Assembly (NCBI GenBank): GCA_031296305.1
Contig: JARLFZ010000034.1
Location: forward strand, 1 to 36,797
Origin: Occallatibacter sp.
Lineage (GTDB): Bacteria > Acidobacteriota > Terriglobia > Terriglobales > Acidobacteriaceae
DNA: 36,797 nucleotides
Direction of reading: 5' to 3'
A program made the position numbers and the translations under genes. The notes beneath the pieces were generated by a model. It did not search any database and had not been told where the DNA came from. It was given only the letters and a program-made list of their open reading frames with translations. Each line of letters starts with the position of its first letter. Position 1 is the first letter of the stretch. Shown one piece after another: positions 27,473-35,254 of the stretch.

Positions 27473-28204
27473 TCAGTCTCCCAGGATTTCGGTCACGTCG
27501 CGGACCAGGTTGCTTAGATACTTTCTTCTATCGAGCAGCGCCATCATCGCTTGTTGCGCGGGCTGGCGCGCAGCCGCGTCGCCCCCATCCCAAATCGTCC
27601 ACTGCGCGCGCAGCTCGCGATCCACCGCGCCCACCAATCCCACAAATTTCTCCTTCGCCTGCCGCAGGCTTTCTTTCAGTTCCGGATCTTCCTGGCCCAT
27701 CTTCCTGGCCATGCGCATCTCTTCAAGCTGCATGTTCAGGTCAAAGACCTCTCCGAGAAGATCTGCGGGAACCCGCGACGTTTTTTGCTGGTTTTGGATT
27801 TTTTCTTGGTTTTGGACGAGTGCTGCGTCGCTCGGAGCAGCCGCCGACACGCCCATCTCCGCGCCCTCAAGCTTCAGCAAATATTCAGTGCGGCGCAGCG
27901 GATCTTTGAGGGTGCGATACGCGTCGTTGAGTAGCGCGGTATCAGCCAGGCTCCAATCTTTTTCGTTTTCGCTGGCGCGGGCAAAGCGGTCGGGGTGCAG
28001 CCTGCGGCTAAGGCGATGAAACTCCTGCTCCAGCGCGGCGAGATCGATATTCAAGCGATGCTCAAGTCCAAAAACAGAAAAAAAGTCGCCGCTGGAAGGA
28101 GGCTGAATCTTGCTGCAATCCGGACAAAAGAGCGTGGATTCGTTGTGCGCAACGGAACAGGACCAGCAGGCAACCGGAACCGTATTCTCTAGGACTTTCA
28201 GCAT
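27473..28204 (-). CDS. hscB: Fe-S co-chaperone HscB with N-terminal zinc-ribbon
   Basis: J-domain co-chaperone that delivers IscU to HscA and stimulates its ATPase. 243 aa against about 171 in E. coli. Four cysteines (C13/C16 and C27/C30, CWSC and CPDC) form an N-terminal zinc-ribbon of the kind known from eukaryotic HSC20. The J domain has His70-Pro71-Asp72. Between the J domain and the C-terminal helical bundle is a low-complexity linker (ALVQNQEKIQNQQKTS). ATG 28204 is preceded by AAAGG. It starts 25 bp after iscA. Confidence 0.95.
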   Translation of the reverse strand: MLKVLENTVPVACWSCSVAHNESTLFCPDCSKIQPPSSGDFFSVFGLEHRLNIDLAALEQEFHRLSRRLHPDRFARASENEKDWSLADTALLNDAYRTLKDPLRRTEYLLKLEGAEMGVSAAAPSDAALVQNQEKIQNQQKTSRVPADLLGEVFDLNMQLEEMRMARKMGQEDPELKESLRQAKEKFVGLVGAVDRELRAQWTIWDGGDAAARQPAQQAMMALLDRRKYLSNLVRDVTEILGD

Positions 28205-28229
28205 GAACGGCCTTTACGCGCGTGGCGCT

Positions 28230-28631
28230 CTAAACAGAAAACGATGTACCGCAGCCACAGGAACGCGTGGAATTCGGATTGATGAAGTTGAATCCCTGGC
28301 GCATCAGCGTCTCTTCGTAGTCCAGTGTCATGCCGTTCAGATAAACGAAGCTCTTGGGATCGACGAACACGCGCACGCCGTCAAACGTAAAGATGCGGTC
28401 GCGCTCGCGGGGATGGGTGTCGAATGCAATCGCGTAGGACAAACCGGAACAGCCGCCGCCTTTCACGCCCAGTCGCAGTCCGCCTTCCTCTGGCGAGATG
28501 CCCTCCTTGGCCAGGATTACGCGGATGCGCTTGACCGCGTTGGGCGTGACGTGGACGCCTTGAGCGACTGCCGGTTGCGGCTCGGCTGGGTTCTGCGAGG
28601 GCTTCGATTCGAGTGTGACGGTGTCCGTCAT
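28230..28631 (-). CDS. iscA: A-type Fe-S carrier IscA
   Basis: Carries and delivers Fe-S clusters to apoproteins. The three conserved cysteines are present: GGGCSGLSY (C61) and SCGCGTSFSV (C125, C127), numbered from ATG 28631. I choose this start because GAGGA lies 9 nt upstream; an ATG at 28640 would be only a few bases from that site. The ribosome-binding site is the edge of a palindromic repeat (CCTCAGGGGCTAAAGCCCC on the plus strand). The N-terminal ~25 residues are Pro/Gln/Ala-rich and extra compared with E. coli IscA (107 aa). Confidence 0.93.
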   Translation of the reverse strand: MTDTVTLESKPSQNPAEPQPAVAQGVHVTPNAVKRIRVILAKEGISPEEGGLRLGVKGGGCSGLSYAIAFDTHPRERDRIFTFDGVRVFVDPKSFVYLNGMTLDYEETLMRQGFNFINPNSTRSCGCGTSFSV

Positions 28632-28646
28632 GATTTCCATTCCTCA

Positions 28647-28712
28647 GGGGCTAAAGCCCCGTCGTTGTTTTGCCGCGCGTTCGGCCCGGCTAAAGCCGTG
28701 CCCTTGTTACAG
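28647..28712. repeat. palindromic repeat pair between iscU and iscA
   Basis: GGGGCTAAAGCCCC (28647-28660) and CGGCTAAAGCCG-type sequence (around 28687-28700) are members of the CTTTAG-centred family found elsewhere in the window. They sit in the only sizeable gap inside the isc operon (88 bp) and could form mRNA hairpins between iscU and iscA. Confidence 0.75.
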
Positions 28713-28719
28713 AGCCTGA

Positions 28720-29130
28720 TTACTTCGCCGGCGGAGCAATCTCTGCGACATTGTTCTTCTTCTTCCAGTCGCCGATCGCCGCGCGAATGGCATCCTCTGC
28801 CAGCACCGAGCAATGAATCTTCACCGGCGGCAGCGACAGCTCTTTCACAATGTCTGTATTTTTGATGCTCAACGCGTCGTCCACGGTGCGGCCTTTGATC
28901 CATTCCGTGGCCAGCGACGAGCTGGCGATGGCCGAGCCGCAGCCAAAGGTCTTGAATTTGGCCTCTTCGATCACATTCGTCTCAGGGTTCACGCGGATTT
29001 GCAGGCGCATCACGTCGCCGCACTCCGGCGCGCCCACCAAGCCTGTGCCCACCTCGGCCGCGCTCTTGTCGAGCGTGCCCACGTTGCGCGGGTTGTTGTA
29101 GTGGTCCACTACTTTATCGCTGTATGCCAT
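28720..29130 (-). CDS. iscU: Fe-S scaffold protein IscU
   Basis: Scaffold on which [2Fe-2S] clusters are built from IscS sulfur. 136 aa. Ligands C37 (with Asp39), C64 and C107 are all present. The HscA-binding motif LPPVK is at residues 100-104, directly before IHCS. The C-terminal tail EIAPPAK is slightly longer than usual. ATG 29130 has GGAG 6 nt upstream. It starts 19 bp after iscS. Confidence 0.97.
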   Translation of the reverse strand: MAYSDKVVDHYNNPRNVGTLDKSAAEVGTGLVGAPECGDVMRLQIRVNPETNVIEEAKFKTFGCGSAIASSSLATEWIKGRTVDDALSIKNTDIVKELSLPPVKIHCSVLAEDAIRAAIGDWKKKNNVAEIAPPAK

Positions 29131-29149
29131 TCGAACTCCGTTCCAGATT

Positions 29150-30403
29150 TCAGTGCGCCGCCCATTGAACCTTGGTCAAATCCACGCCATCTTTCACCAT
29201 CTCGTAAAGCGGCGACAACTCACGCAGGTGCCGCACCACCTGGATCACTTTGGCGGCTACATAGTCGACTTCAGCCTCGGTGTTGAAGCGGCCCAGGCCG
29301 AAGCGAATGCTGCTATGAGCCACGTCGTCACCCAATCCCAAGGCTTTTAAAACATATGAAGGCTCCAGCGTAGCCGAAGTGCAAGCCGATCCGCTGGAAA
29401 CCGCAACATCGTTAATGCCCATCAGCAGCGACTCGCCTTCAACGTAGACGAAACTCATGTTCAAATTGCCGGGCAAGCGATGCTCCATCGACCCGTTCAC
29501 ATGCACGTAGTCGAGCTCCGCTTCGAGCTTCGTCTTCAGCCGATCGCGCAAGCACTGCGTGCGGCTGGCTTCTTGGAGTAGATTCTCTTGAGCCAACTCG
29601 CACGCCTTGCCCAGACCCACGATACCGGGAACATTGAGGGTACCGCTGCGCATGCCGCGCTCGTGGCCGCCGCCGTCGATCTGCGCGGCGATCTGCACTC
29701 GCGGATTGCGGCGCCGCACATACAGCGCGCCCACACCCTTGGGGCCGTAAATCTTGTGCGCGGAGATCGACGCCACATCCACGCAGTCGTCGATCACGTT
29801 TAAAGGAACCTTGCCCACTGCCTGCACCGCGTCAGTGTGAAAAAGCACGCCACGCTCGTGGCAGATTTTGCCGATCTCGCGAACCGGCTGTAACACGCCG
29901 ATTTCATTGTTGGCCGCCATAATGCTAACCAGAATGGTCTTGTCATCGATGGCGCGCCGCAGGTCTTCGAGATCGATCGTGCCGTCGGCCTTCACCGGCA
30001 AATACGTGACGCGGCAGCCGGACTTTTCCAGGCGCTTGCACGTGTCCAGCACCGCCTTGTGCTCGGTCACTTGCGTAATGATGTGGTTGCCGCGCTCGCG
30101 ATACATCTCCGCGATGCCCTTGAGGGCCAGGTTGTCGCTCTCCGTGGCGCCGGACGTGAAGATGATTTCCTTGGCCGTCGCGCCAATCAGCTTGGCCACC
30201 TGCTCGCGCGCCGCATCCACGGCCTGCTCCGCCTCCCATCCAAAAGAATGGTTGCGGCTGGCCGCGTTGCCGAACTTCGTAGTCAAGTACGGCATCATCG
30301 CCTCCAGCACCCTGGGATCCAGAGGCGTAGTGGCGTGGTTATCCATGTAGATGGGTAGTGTGACTCCCGCCGGAATCTCTGCTTGACTTGGCCCCGTGCT
30401 CAT
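29150..30403 (-). CDS. iscS: cysteine desulfurase IscS
   Basis: PLP enzyme that converts cysteine to alanine and passes persulfide sulfur to IscU. 417 aa; group I type. The PLP lysine is K217 in [10 protein letters not shown]. The mobile catalytic cysteine is C341 in [14 protein letters not shown]. Also visible are [12 protein letters not shown] and [15 protein letters not shown]. The N-terminus has about 14 extra residues ([14 protein letters not shown]). Second gene of the operon, 84 bp after iscR; the gap holds a 9-bp tandem repeat. Confidence 0.97.
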   Translation of the reverse strand: MSTGPSQAEIPAGVTLPIYMDNHATTPLDPRVLEAMMPYLTTKFGNAASRNHSFGWEAEQAVDAAREQVAKLIGATAKEIIFTSGATESDNLALKGIAEMYRERGNHIITQVTEHKAVLDTCKRLEKSGCRVTYLPVKADGTIDLEDLRRAIDDKTILVSIMAANNEIGVLQPVREIGKICHERGVLFHTDAVQAVGKVPLNVIDDCVDVASISAHKIYGPKGVGALYVRRRNPRVQIAAQIDGGGHERGMRSGTLNVPGIVGLGKACELAQENLLQEASRTQCLRDRLKTKLEAELDYVHVNGSMEHRLPGNLNMSFVYVEGESLLMGINDVAVSSGSACTSATLEPSYVLKALGLGDDVAHSSIRFGLGRFNTEAEVDYVAAKVIQVVRHLRELSPLYEMVKDGVDLTKVQWAAH

Positions 30404-30449
30404 CTTTGTTCCCGTCCTTCATAGCGGTGTTAGCAGAACCGGGCTCTCA

Positions 30450-30487
30450 CTAACTCCGCTAGCCCCGCTAACGCCGCCAACTCCGCT
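30450..30487. repeat. 9-bp tandem repeat at the 3' end of iscR
   Basis: Four units: CTAACTCCG, CTAGCCCCG, CTAACGCCG, CCAACTCCG, ending at the iscR stop codon. Same family and same position relative to the gene end as the array at 25485-25522. Confidence 0.75.
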
Positions 30488-30946
30488 CTACACCGTCAAC
30501 GTGACCAAGCCCTGCACATCGCGCGCCTTGGCCGCGGCCTGCTCCTGCTCCGCCAGGTCGTGGATGCTGATGCTCTTTAGCACGCCAATAATGGTCTCGT
30601 TCACCCGCGCCAGCGGTTCCTTGATGGTGCAGCCCGGCGCAAGATCGCAGGACTTGGTCCCCTTGGTGCAGGAGGTAAGAAACAGGGGTCCGTCGATAGC
30701 GTGGATCACTTCAAATGCCGAAATCTTGCGGGGGTCGCGAGCCAGCGCGTAGCCGCCGTTCATGCCGGCGCTGGACTTGAGCAGGCCCGTCTTGGTGAGC
30801 CGCTGCAGGATCTTGGCCAGCAATTGCGCCGGAATTCCATACGCATCCGCCACGTCCTTGGCGCTCAACGCAGGGGTTTCCGGGTGCTCGGCCAGGTACT
30901 TGAGCGCCATCAGCCCGTAATCCGCTTTTTTGGTGAGCTTTAGCAT
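30488..30946 (-). CDS. iscR: Rrf2-family Fe-S-sensing regulator IscR
   Basis: Transcriptional regulator that senses cluster status and represses its own operon when it holds [2Fe-2S]. 152 aa. The winged helix covers the N-terminal ~75 residues (LTKKADYGLMALKYLAE; LAKILQRLTKTGLLKS; GMNGGYALARDP). Cluster cysteines are C93, C100 and C106. In E. coli IscR the spacing is C92-x5-C98-x5-C104-x2-H107; here the first gap is x6 and the His position is Lys109, so the fourth ligand may differ. First gene of the operon. There is almost no Shine-Dalgarno in its ~20-nt leader. Confidence 0.94.
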   Translation of the reverse strand: MLKLTKKADYGLMALKYLAEHPETPALSAKDVADAYGIPAQLLAKILQRLTKTGLLKSSAGMNGGYALARDPRKISAFEVIHAIDGPLFLTSCTKGTKSCDLAPGCTIKEPLARVNETIIGVLKSISIHDLAEQEQAAAKARDVQGLVTLTV

Positions 30947-30968
30947 GGAATATGCGACTGGAACGGTC

Positions 30969-31005
30969 CGTATTTAGTATACGTCCGGTTTCATTTGCCT
31001 TTCAA
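30969..31005 (-). promoter_or_regulatory. isc operon promoter with overlapping inverted repeat
   Basis: On the minus strand: -35 TTGAAA (31000-31005), 18-bp spacer, -10 TATACT (30976-30981). The inverted repeat CGTAT-TTAGT-ATACG (30969-30983) covers the -10 box and is a candidate IscR autoregulatory site. Promoter by sequence match; operator by position. Confidence 0.6.
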
Positions 31006-31074
31006 GGGCGGCGTCGGCCCGTTCCGCCGGGGGGAAATCCGCGATTCCGGCTGAAGGTTTCATCAAAAATGGGT

Positions 31075-31102
31075 TTGCAATTGGCCAAAAGACAGCTACA
31101 AT
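31075..31102 (+). promoter_or_regulatory. promoter divergent from the isc operon
   Basis: TTGCAA (31075-31080), 16-bp spacer, TACAAT (31097-31102). Transcription would begin near 31109, 217 nt upstream of the zinc-ribbon gene start at 31326, at the edge of the structured region. Confidence 0.5.
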
Positions 31103-31310
31103 CTTGCGGATAGAGCACTTATCGCAATCCAGAATTGGCTGTACCCAATCCGGCACACCTCAAGCCTGGGCCTCAATAAGCGGCCCCAGCAGGCGGATCT
31201 TTCCGCTGAGGTAGAAACTGACCCGCTCTTCCATGGCCCCCGGGCCATATTGCAGTGGCGGGCTGCACAGAGCCGGAAAGGGCGCATCCAACTGGAATCA
31301 CGAAGTGCAC
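31103..31310 (+). ncRNA. candidate structured RNA or long structured leader
   Basis: About 200 nt with many nested pairings. Outer pairs: GCACTT (31115-31120) with AAGTGC (31303-31308), and TCCA/TTGG (31128-31138) with CCAA/TGGA (31288-31296). Inside is a three-way junction closed by ACCTCA/TGAGGT (31157-31162 with 31207-31212) containing CCTGGGCC/GGCCCCAG and GCGGA/TCCGC hairpins. A further arm has CCCGC/GCGGG (31222-31226 with 31258-31262) with the perfect hairpin ATGGCCC/GGGCCAT (31233-31248) inside. An alternative 5' hairpin TTGCGGATA/TATCGCAA (31104-31127) competes with the outer stem. Size and a long closing stem recall 6S RNA, but I cannot confirm a family. It could also be a leader of the next gene. 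Confidence 0.4.
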
Positions 31311-31325
31311 GAAGTCCCGAGAACG

Positions 31326-31490
31326 ATGGCCACCGCCTGCAAACATCCCAGAGTCCGGATCGTTTCCCGGCACGAAGACACCGAGTTTGTCGAGTGCCTG
31401 GAGTGTGGCGAAATCTTCGATTCCGAAGAGTTTCGCGATATGGAGATTGAAGAAACCGCTGGCGCGGAGGATCTCCAGGACGATTCGTAG
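31326..31490 (+). CDS. 54-aa zinc-ribbon-like protein
   Basis: A small acidic protein beginning MATACKHPRVRIV. C5/H7 and C24/C27 (CLECGEIFD) are spaced like a small zinc-binding knuckle; the C-terminus is strongly acidic. An upstream in-frame ATG at 31233 would start inside a perfect hairpin and is rejected. The ribosome-binding site is weak. No family name known to me; similar small zinc-ribbon ORFs are typical of Acidobacteriota. It converges on pgsA with 11 bp between stops. Confidence 0.6.
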   Translation: MATACKHPRVRIVSRHEDTEFVECLECGEIFDSEEFRDMEIEETAGAEDLQDDS

Positions 31491-31501
31491 GGTTAGCGGA
31501 G

Positions 31502-32110
31502 TTAGGCGGGCGGCTTATTTGGCGTTACGCCGTTCGCTGCCGGCGCCCCGCTGCGGCGCGAAACCGTCCACGCATAATGCAGTCCCGAAATGATCGTGAG
31601 CGCGATGGTGGCGTCCAACGCCACGGTGCGAAACGCCTCGACCCAGTACCAATCCGGCGTGACCTTTTCGAGCAGCACTGCCGACACCGCGGCAATCTGA
31701 GCCAGGGTATTGGCCTTGCCCCAGATGCTGGGATGGAATTCACGCCGGCCCACGGCGGCATAAAGCAGCGCCGAGACCAGCAGGATGCCCACATCCCGGC
31801 CAAACACCAGCACCGTCACGGTAACCGGCATCAACCCTTCGTGCAGCAGAACCAGAAACAGCGTGCTCAGCAGCAGCTTGTCGGCCACCGGATCGAGATA
31901 TGCACCGAATGTCGATCGCTGCTTGAGCAGGCGCGCCAGCGTGCCGTCCAGCGCATCGGTGATCCCCGCGGCCAGAAAAAGCCCGAAGCTCAGAGCATAG
32001 TGTTCCTCGAGGATCGCCGCTACCAGGAAGGGAGCCAGGCACATGCGGAGGAGCGTAAGCAGGTTCGGGGCGCTGCGTAGCGGGTTCAAACGGCGCGGTT
32101 CCTCACCCAT
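31502..32110 (-). CDS. pgsA: CDP-alcohol phosphatidyltransferase, probable phosphatidylglycerophosphate synthase
   Basis: Integral membrane enzyme that would join CDP-diacylglycerol and glycerol-3-phosphate, the first step to phosphatidylglycerol and cardiolipin. 202 aa from ATG 32110 (AGGA upstream); a TTG at 32188 would add 26 residues without a ribosome-binding site. The catalytic motif D-G-x2-A-R-x8-G-x3-D-x3-D is exact (D55, G56, A59, R60, G69, D73, D77). About six hydrophobic helices. NLLTLLRMCLAPFLV near the N-terminus is typical of PgsA. The exact alcohol substrate is inferred. Confidence 0.85.
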   Translation of the reverse strand: MGEEPRRLNPLRSAPNLLTLLRMCLAPFLVAAILEEHYALSFGLFLAAGITDALDGTLARLLKQRSTFGAYLDPVADKLLLSTLFLVLLHEGLMPVTVTVLVFGRDVGILLVSALLYAAVGRREFHPSIWGKANTLAQIAAVSAVLLEKVTPDWYWVEAFRTVALDATIALTIISGLHYAWTVSRRSGAPAANGVTPNKPPA

Positions 32111-32269
32111 GGCAAACCAATCCTGACGCGACCTTGGCGCAACCTTAGCGCGATTGAAACGCGCCGGAAAGTGAATTTCTGTCGTCAACGATGGTAAAGC
32201 ATCGCGCCCATGCGGCGCAGCCCCGGGGGCCGCATCCGCATCGCAGAATCAGTCCAGTATGGAGCCATC

Positions 32270-32478
32270 GCGAAAGGGCACGACTTCGCAGCCTGCTGAA
32301 GAACTCGGTTTTTCGGGAGCCGGAGGGAACGGGAGGCTTTAGCCTCCCGAACGAAGGCCCTCAATTCAGCGTGGCTTTAGCCACGGGCCTTTCTTCCAAA
32401 ACATCGGAGAGACTTTTTCAGCAAGCGGTGAAGTCGTGCCGCAACCGGCCAACAAAAGTCCGGGGCTTTAGCCCCGCT
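32270..32478. repeat. palindrome cluster upstream of pgsA, split by a MITE-like element
   Basis: AAAGGGCACGACTTCG before and TGAAGTCGTGCCG after the 32289-32428 element are the two halves of one CTTTAG-family palindrome. A further palindrome GGGGCTTTAGCCCC lies at 32462-32475. The cluster fills most of the gap between pgsA and gluQ. Confidence 0.7.
32289..32428. mobile_element. 140-bp MITE-like element, copy 2
   Basis: Begins CAGCCTGCTGAAGAA and ends TTTTTCAGCAAGCGG; highly similar over its full length to 16898-17036, including GGCTTTAGCCACGGG and TTCCAAAACATCGGAGAGAC. Like copy 1 it lies inside a CTTTAG palindrome. A clean target duplication is not visible here. The terminal repeats carry more changes than in copy 1. 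Confidence 0.7.
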
Positions 32479-32507
32479 CCCTTGTTCCCTCGTTCCCTTG
32501 TTCCCTG
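32476..32507. repeat. 8-bp tandem repeat downstream of gluQ
   Basis: Four units: GCTCCCTT, GTTCCCTC, GTTCCCTT, GTTCCCTG, ending 4 bp before the gluQ stop codon (gene on the minus strand). The unit is the same family as the arrays at 33582-33612 and 34149-34180. Confidence 0.75.
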
Positions 32508-32511
32508 TCTT

Positions 32512-33447
32512 TCAGACTTCGACCGGCAACTCCGCCGCCAGAATGTTCATAGGCGTAAGCCCGCGCTGGCGCATGGCGCGCAGGCTCAGCGCGTCGTGAC
32601 GCTTGGCCAGGCGGCGGCCGTGGTTGTCCACCACCAGGCGGCAGTGGTACCACGCAGGATTTTCGAATCCCAGCGCGCGATTGAGCAGAATCTGCCGCGC
32701 GGTGGACTTGAGCAGATCGGCGCCGCGCACCACTTCGGTAATGCGCATGGTGGCATCGTCGACCACGCACGCAAGCTGGTAGCTGGGGCCGCCGTCGCGC
32801 CGCCAGATCACGAAGTCTCCAAAATCCACGCCGGCCACAAAACGCTGCGGGCCCAGGTTGCGATCGACAAACTCAATCACCTCGCCGTCGCGCACGCGGA
32901 AGCGCCAGTTGGTGCCCTCCGGCGTGTCAACATCCGCCGACGTGGGGCCAGGCAACTGCGGCAAATGACCCGCGAGGTGGCGGCACGTGCCGGGATACAT
33001 GGGTTCGTCATCGAGAATATCGAGCTTGCTTCCGGAGCTCGCAGCCTGCGCACGCTCGTGCGGCGCGGCCAGCGCGGAATCGATGTCTTTGCGCGAACAG
33101 CGGCAGGCGAACAGGCAGCCGCGGTGCAGCAGCTTGCGCCATGCAGCCAGATAAAGGCGGCGGCGCTTGCTCTGCACATAAGGCGCGTGGGGACCGCCCT
33201 TGTCCGGACCCTCTTGCCAGCGAATGCCCAGCCAGCGCAGATCTTCCATCGCGGCCTCAGCAAAATTCGACCGGCTGCGGTCGCCGTCCAGGTCCTCCAT
33301 GCGCATCACCAGCGTGCCCGTGGCCTCGCGTGCCCTCTGGAACGCTGTCCAGAAGGTGCGCGCATGGCCCACATGCAGGTAGCCCGTAGGCGAAGGCGCC
33401 AGCCGTCCGCGATACCCCGACGCCGGCGATGAAGGAGTGCTGGCCAT
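32512..33447 (-). CDS. gluQ: glutamyl-Q tRNA(Asp) synthetase
   Basis: A truncated GluRS paralogue that attaches glutamate to queuosine at position 34 of tRNA(Asp). 311 aa from ATG 33447, normal length for the family; it lacks the anticodon-binding domain. RLAPSPTGYLHVGHA contains the HVGH nucleotide-binding motif. A CxC (CRCSRKDI) and a downstream YxxxC (MYPGTC) form the family zinc site. A KRHDALSLR segment stands at the KMSKS-like position. Longer in-frame starts up to 33657 run through repeats and are rejected. Confidence 0.92.
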   Translation of the reverse strand: MASTPSSPASGYRGRLAPSPTGYLHVGHARTFWTAFQRAREATGTLVMRMEDLDGDRSRSNFAEAAMEDLRWLGIRWQEGPDKGGPHAPYVQSKRRRLYLAAWRKLLHRGCLFACRCSRKDIDSALAAPHERAQAASSGSKLDILDDEPMYPGTCRHLAGHLPQLPGPTSADVDTPEGTNWRFRVRDGEVIEFVDRNLGPQRFVAGVDFGDFVIWRRDGGPSYQLACVVDDATMRITEVVRGADLLKSTARQILLNRALGFENPAWYHCRLVVDNHGRRLAKRHDALSLRAMRQRGLTPMNILAAELPVEV

Positions 33448-33525
33448 TCTAAGGTCGAGTGTAGCCAGCAGCTTTGATGCGGCATATAGAGAATTTGGTA
33501 CGCGCAGAGGGAAGCGAGTCAAAGA

Positions 33526-33574
33526 GTAGCGCCGGTCTCCAGACCGGCTGTCGTGTGGGCGTCCTCGCCCGCAC
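33526..33574 (-). repeat. double-hairpin palindromic element, copy 3 (inverted)
   Basis: GTAGC, then GCCGGTCT/AGACCGGC (33531-33548), then GTGTGGGCG/CGCCCGCAC (33553-33574, one mismatch). Same 49-bp element as at 1306 and 4240, in opposite orientation, between the end of gcvPB and the start of gluQ. Confidence 0.8.
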
Positions 33575-33581
33575 CGGCTTT

Positions 33582-33612
33582 CTATTCCCTGTTCCCTACT
33601 CCCTATTCCCTG
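33582..33612. repeat. degenerate TTCCCT tandem repeat at the 3' end of gcvPB
   Basis: TATTCCCT, GTTCCCT, ACTCCCT, ATTCCCT follow one another. The gcvPB stop codon (33596-33598) and its last residues (GNRE) lie within the array, so the repeat sets the C-terminus. Confidence 0.65.
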
Positions 33613-35254
33613 TTTTTCTCCACCGCAGAATCGGCTTCCTCGCCGCCTGCACCTCATCGAGCCGCGACACCCGCGTGGAATGCGGCGCCGTCTTCACCAG
33701 CTCCGGATTCTCCTCAACCTCGCGCGCGATCGACCGCATGGCGTCGATGAACAGATCCAGCTCTTCGCGCGACTCGCTCTCCGTCGGCTCAATCATCAGC
33801 GCGCCGTGCACGATGAGCGGGAAGCTGACCGTGTAAGGATGGAATCCGTAATCGATGAGCCGCTTGGCGATGTCACCCGTCTTCACGCCGTGCACCGCCT
33901 GCCGCTTGTCGCTGAAAACCACCTCGTGCATCGAGGCCGTTTTGTAGGGCAGTTCATACAGGTCTTCAATCTTTTTGCGAATGTAGTTGGCGTTCAGCAC
34001 CGCGTCTTCGGTGGTCTGGCGCAGGCCGTCCGGGCCGTTGGCCAAGATGTACGCCAGCGCGCGGATGAACATTCCCGTGTTGCCGTAAAACGCGCGCACA
34101 CGGCCGATCGACTGCGGGCGGTTGTAGTCCCAATGGAGCTGGCCGCTTGCTCCCTCGCTCCCTCGCTCCCTCGCTCCCTCGCGCGTGAGCACGGGTGCGC
34201 GAAACAGCGGCGGGCAGCCGTCTGCCGTCGGCTCGGCGTTGGTGTCTTCCCAATCCCCCGCATCCGGGCAGTGTGCACCGTCCTCGTTTCGGACGAGAAC
34301 CGGGATGGGAAGGAACGGCTCCAAAAACTTCTTGCAAGCGACAGGTCCGGAGCCAGGTCCTCCGCCGCCGTGCGGCGTGGAGAAGGTCTTGTGCAGGTTC
34401 AGGTGCATCACGTCCACGCCGAAGTCGCCGGGCCGCACCTTGCCCACCAGCGCATTCATGTTCGCGCCGTCCATGTAGAGCAGCGCGCCCTTGGCGTGCA
34501 GGATGTCGGCGATTTTATGAATCTGATGCTCGAAGACGCCCAGCGTCGAAGGGTTGGTCAGCATCAACGCCGCGGTTTCCTCGTCCACCTGCCGCGCAAG
34601 AGCTTCGAGATCGATTCCGCCGTCGGCATTCGATTTCAGATTCTCGACCGTGTAGCCGCTGAAGGCCGCAGTAGCGGGATTGGTGCCGTGCGCCGAGTCG
34701 GGAATCAGAACTTTCTTACGCGGATTGCCCCGCGACTCGTGCCACGCCCGCGTGAGCAGGATTCCCGTAAACTCCCCATGCGCGCCCGCCGCCGGCTGGA
34801 GCGTAATCGCGTCCATGCCGGTGATCTCTAACAGGCACCTCTGCAGCAAGTCCAAAACCTCTAAAACACCTTGAGCCAAAGCATCCGGCCGGTAAGGATG
34901 CGCCTCAGCCAGTCCCTCGATGCGCGCCACAAATTCATTCACGCGCGGGTTGTACTTCATGGTGCACGAGCCCAGCGGATACATCCCGAGATCGATCGCA
35001 TAGTTCCAAGTGGAGAGCCGCGTGAAATGGCGAATCAGCTCGATCTCGGACAGCTCCGGCAGCTCCGCGCGGTCCTTGCGCACAGCGGCTCCGAGCAGAG
35101 CATTGGCGTCGACAGAAGGCACGTCAAGCGGCGGCAATTTGTAAGCCCGCTTTCCCGGCGAGGACTTCTCAAAGAGCAAAGCCTCGTTCTGCGAGGGCTG
35201 CTGGCGCACTTTGCCCAACGTGTGCGGGCCGGAATTATGGAGACTACCTGCCAT
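33596..35254 (-). CDS. gcvPB: glycine dehydrogenase (decarboxylating) subunit 2, P-protein beta
   Basis: PLP-binding half of the two-subunit P-protein of the glycine cleavage system: decarboxylates glycine and passes the aminomethyl group to GcvH lipoamide. PLP site LNLHKTFSTPHGGGGPG; also TMKYNPRVNE, QPAAGAHGEFTGILL and ANMNALVGKVRPGD. ATG 35254 is chosen (GAGG 8 nt upstream). 552 aa is long for the family. About 45 residues between LPIPVLVRNEDG and HWDYNRPQSIGRVRAFYGN look like an insertion; it includes EGARERGS, encoded by an 8-bp repeat. The C-terminus also ends in a repeat. The start overlaps the upstream small membrane gene by 11 bp. Confidence 0.93.
   Translation of the reverse strand: MAGSLHNSGPHTLGKVRQQPSQNEALLFEKSSPGKRAYKLPPLDVPSVDANALLGAAVRKDRAELPELSEIELIRHFTRLSTWNYAIDLGMYPLGSCTMKYNPRVNEFVARIEGLAEAHPYRPDALAQGVLEVLDLLQRCLLEITGMDAITLQPAAGAHGEFTGILLTRAWHESRGNPRKKVLIPDSAHGTNPATAAFSGYTVENLKSNADGGIDLEALARQVDEETAALMLTNPSTLGVFEHQIHKIADILHAKGALLYMDGANMNALVGKVRPGDFGVDVMHLNLHKTFSTPHGGGGPGSGPVACKKFLEPFLPIPVLVRNEDGAHCPDAGDWEDTNAEPTADGCPPLFRAPVLTREGARERGSEGASGQLHWDYNRPQSIGRVRAFYGNTGMFIRALAYILANGPDGLRQTTEDAVLNANYIRKKIEDLYELPYKTASMHEVVFSDKRQAVHGVKTGDIAKRLIDYGFHPYTVSFPLIVHGALMIEPTESESREELDLFIDAMRSIAREVEENPELVKTAPHSTRVSRLDEVQAARKPILRWRKTGNRE
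34149..34180. repeat. four perfect 8-bp tandem repeats inside gcvPB
   Basis: GCTCCCTC repeated exactly four times, within the coding sequence. The unit is not a multiple of three, so gain or loss of one unit would shift the frame. Flanking sequence inside the gene also has TCGCGCGTGAG-like partial units. Confidence 0.85.

Noticed and set aside
31233..31325. An upstream ATG for the 54-aa zinc-ribbon protein
   Set aside because: The ATG is the first arm of a perfect hairpin, with no ribosome-binding site, and the added residues lack conserved features.
33448..33657. N-terminal extension of gluQ
   Set aside because: It is encoded by repeats (TTCCCT array and the double-hairpin element); the family starts near the APSPTGYLHVGH motif, which fits ATG 33447.
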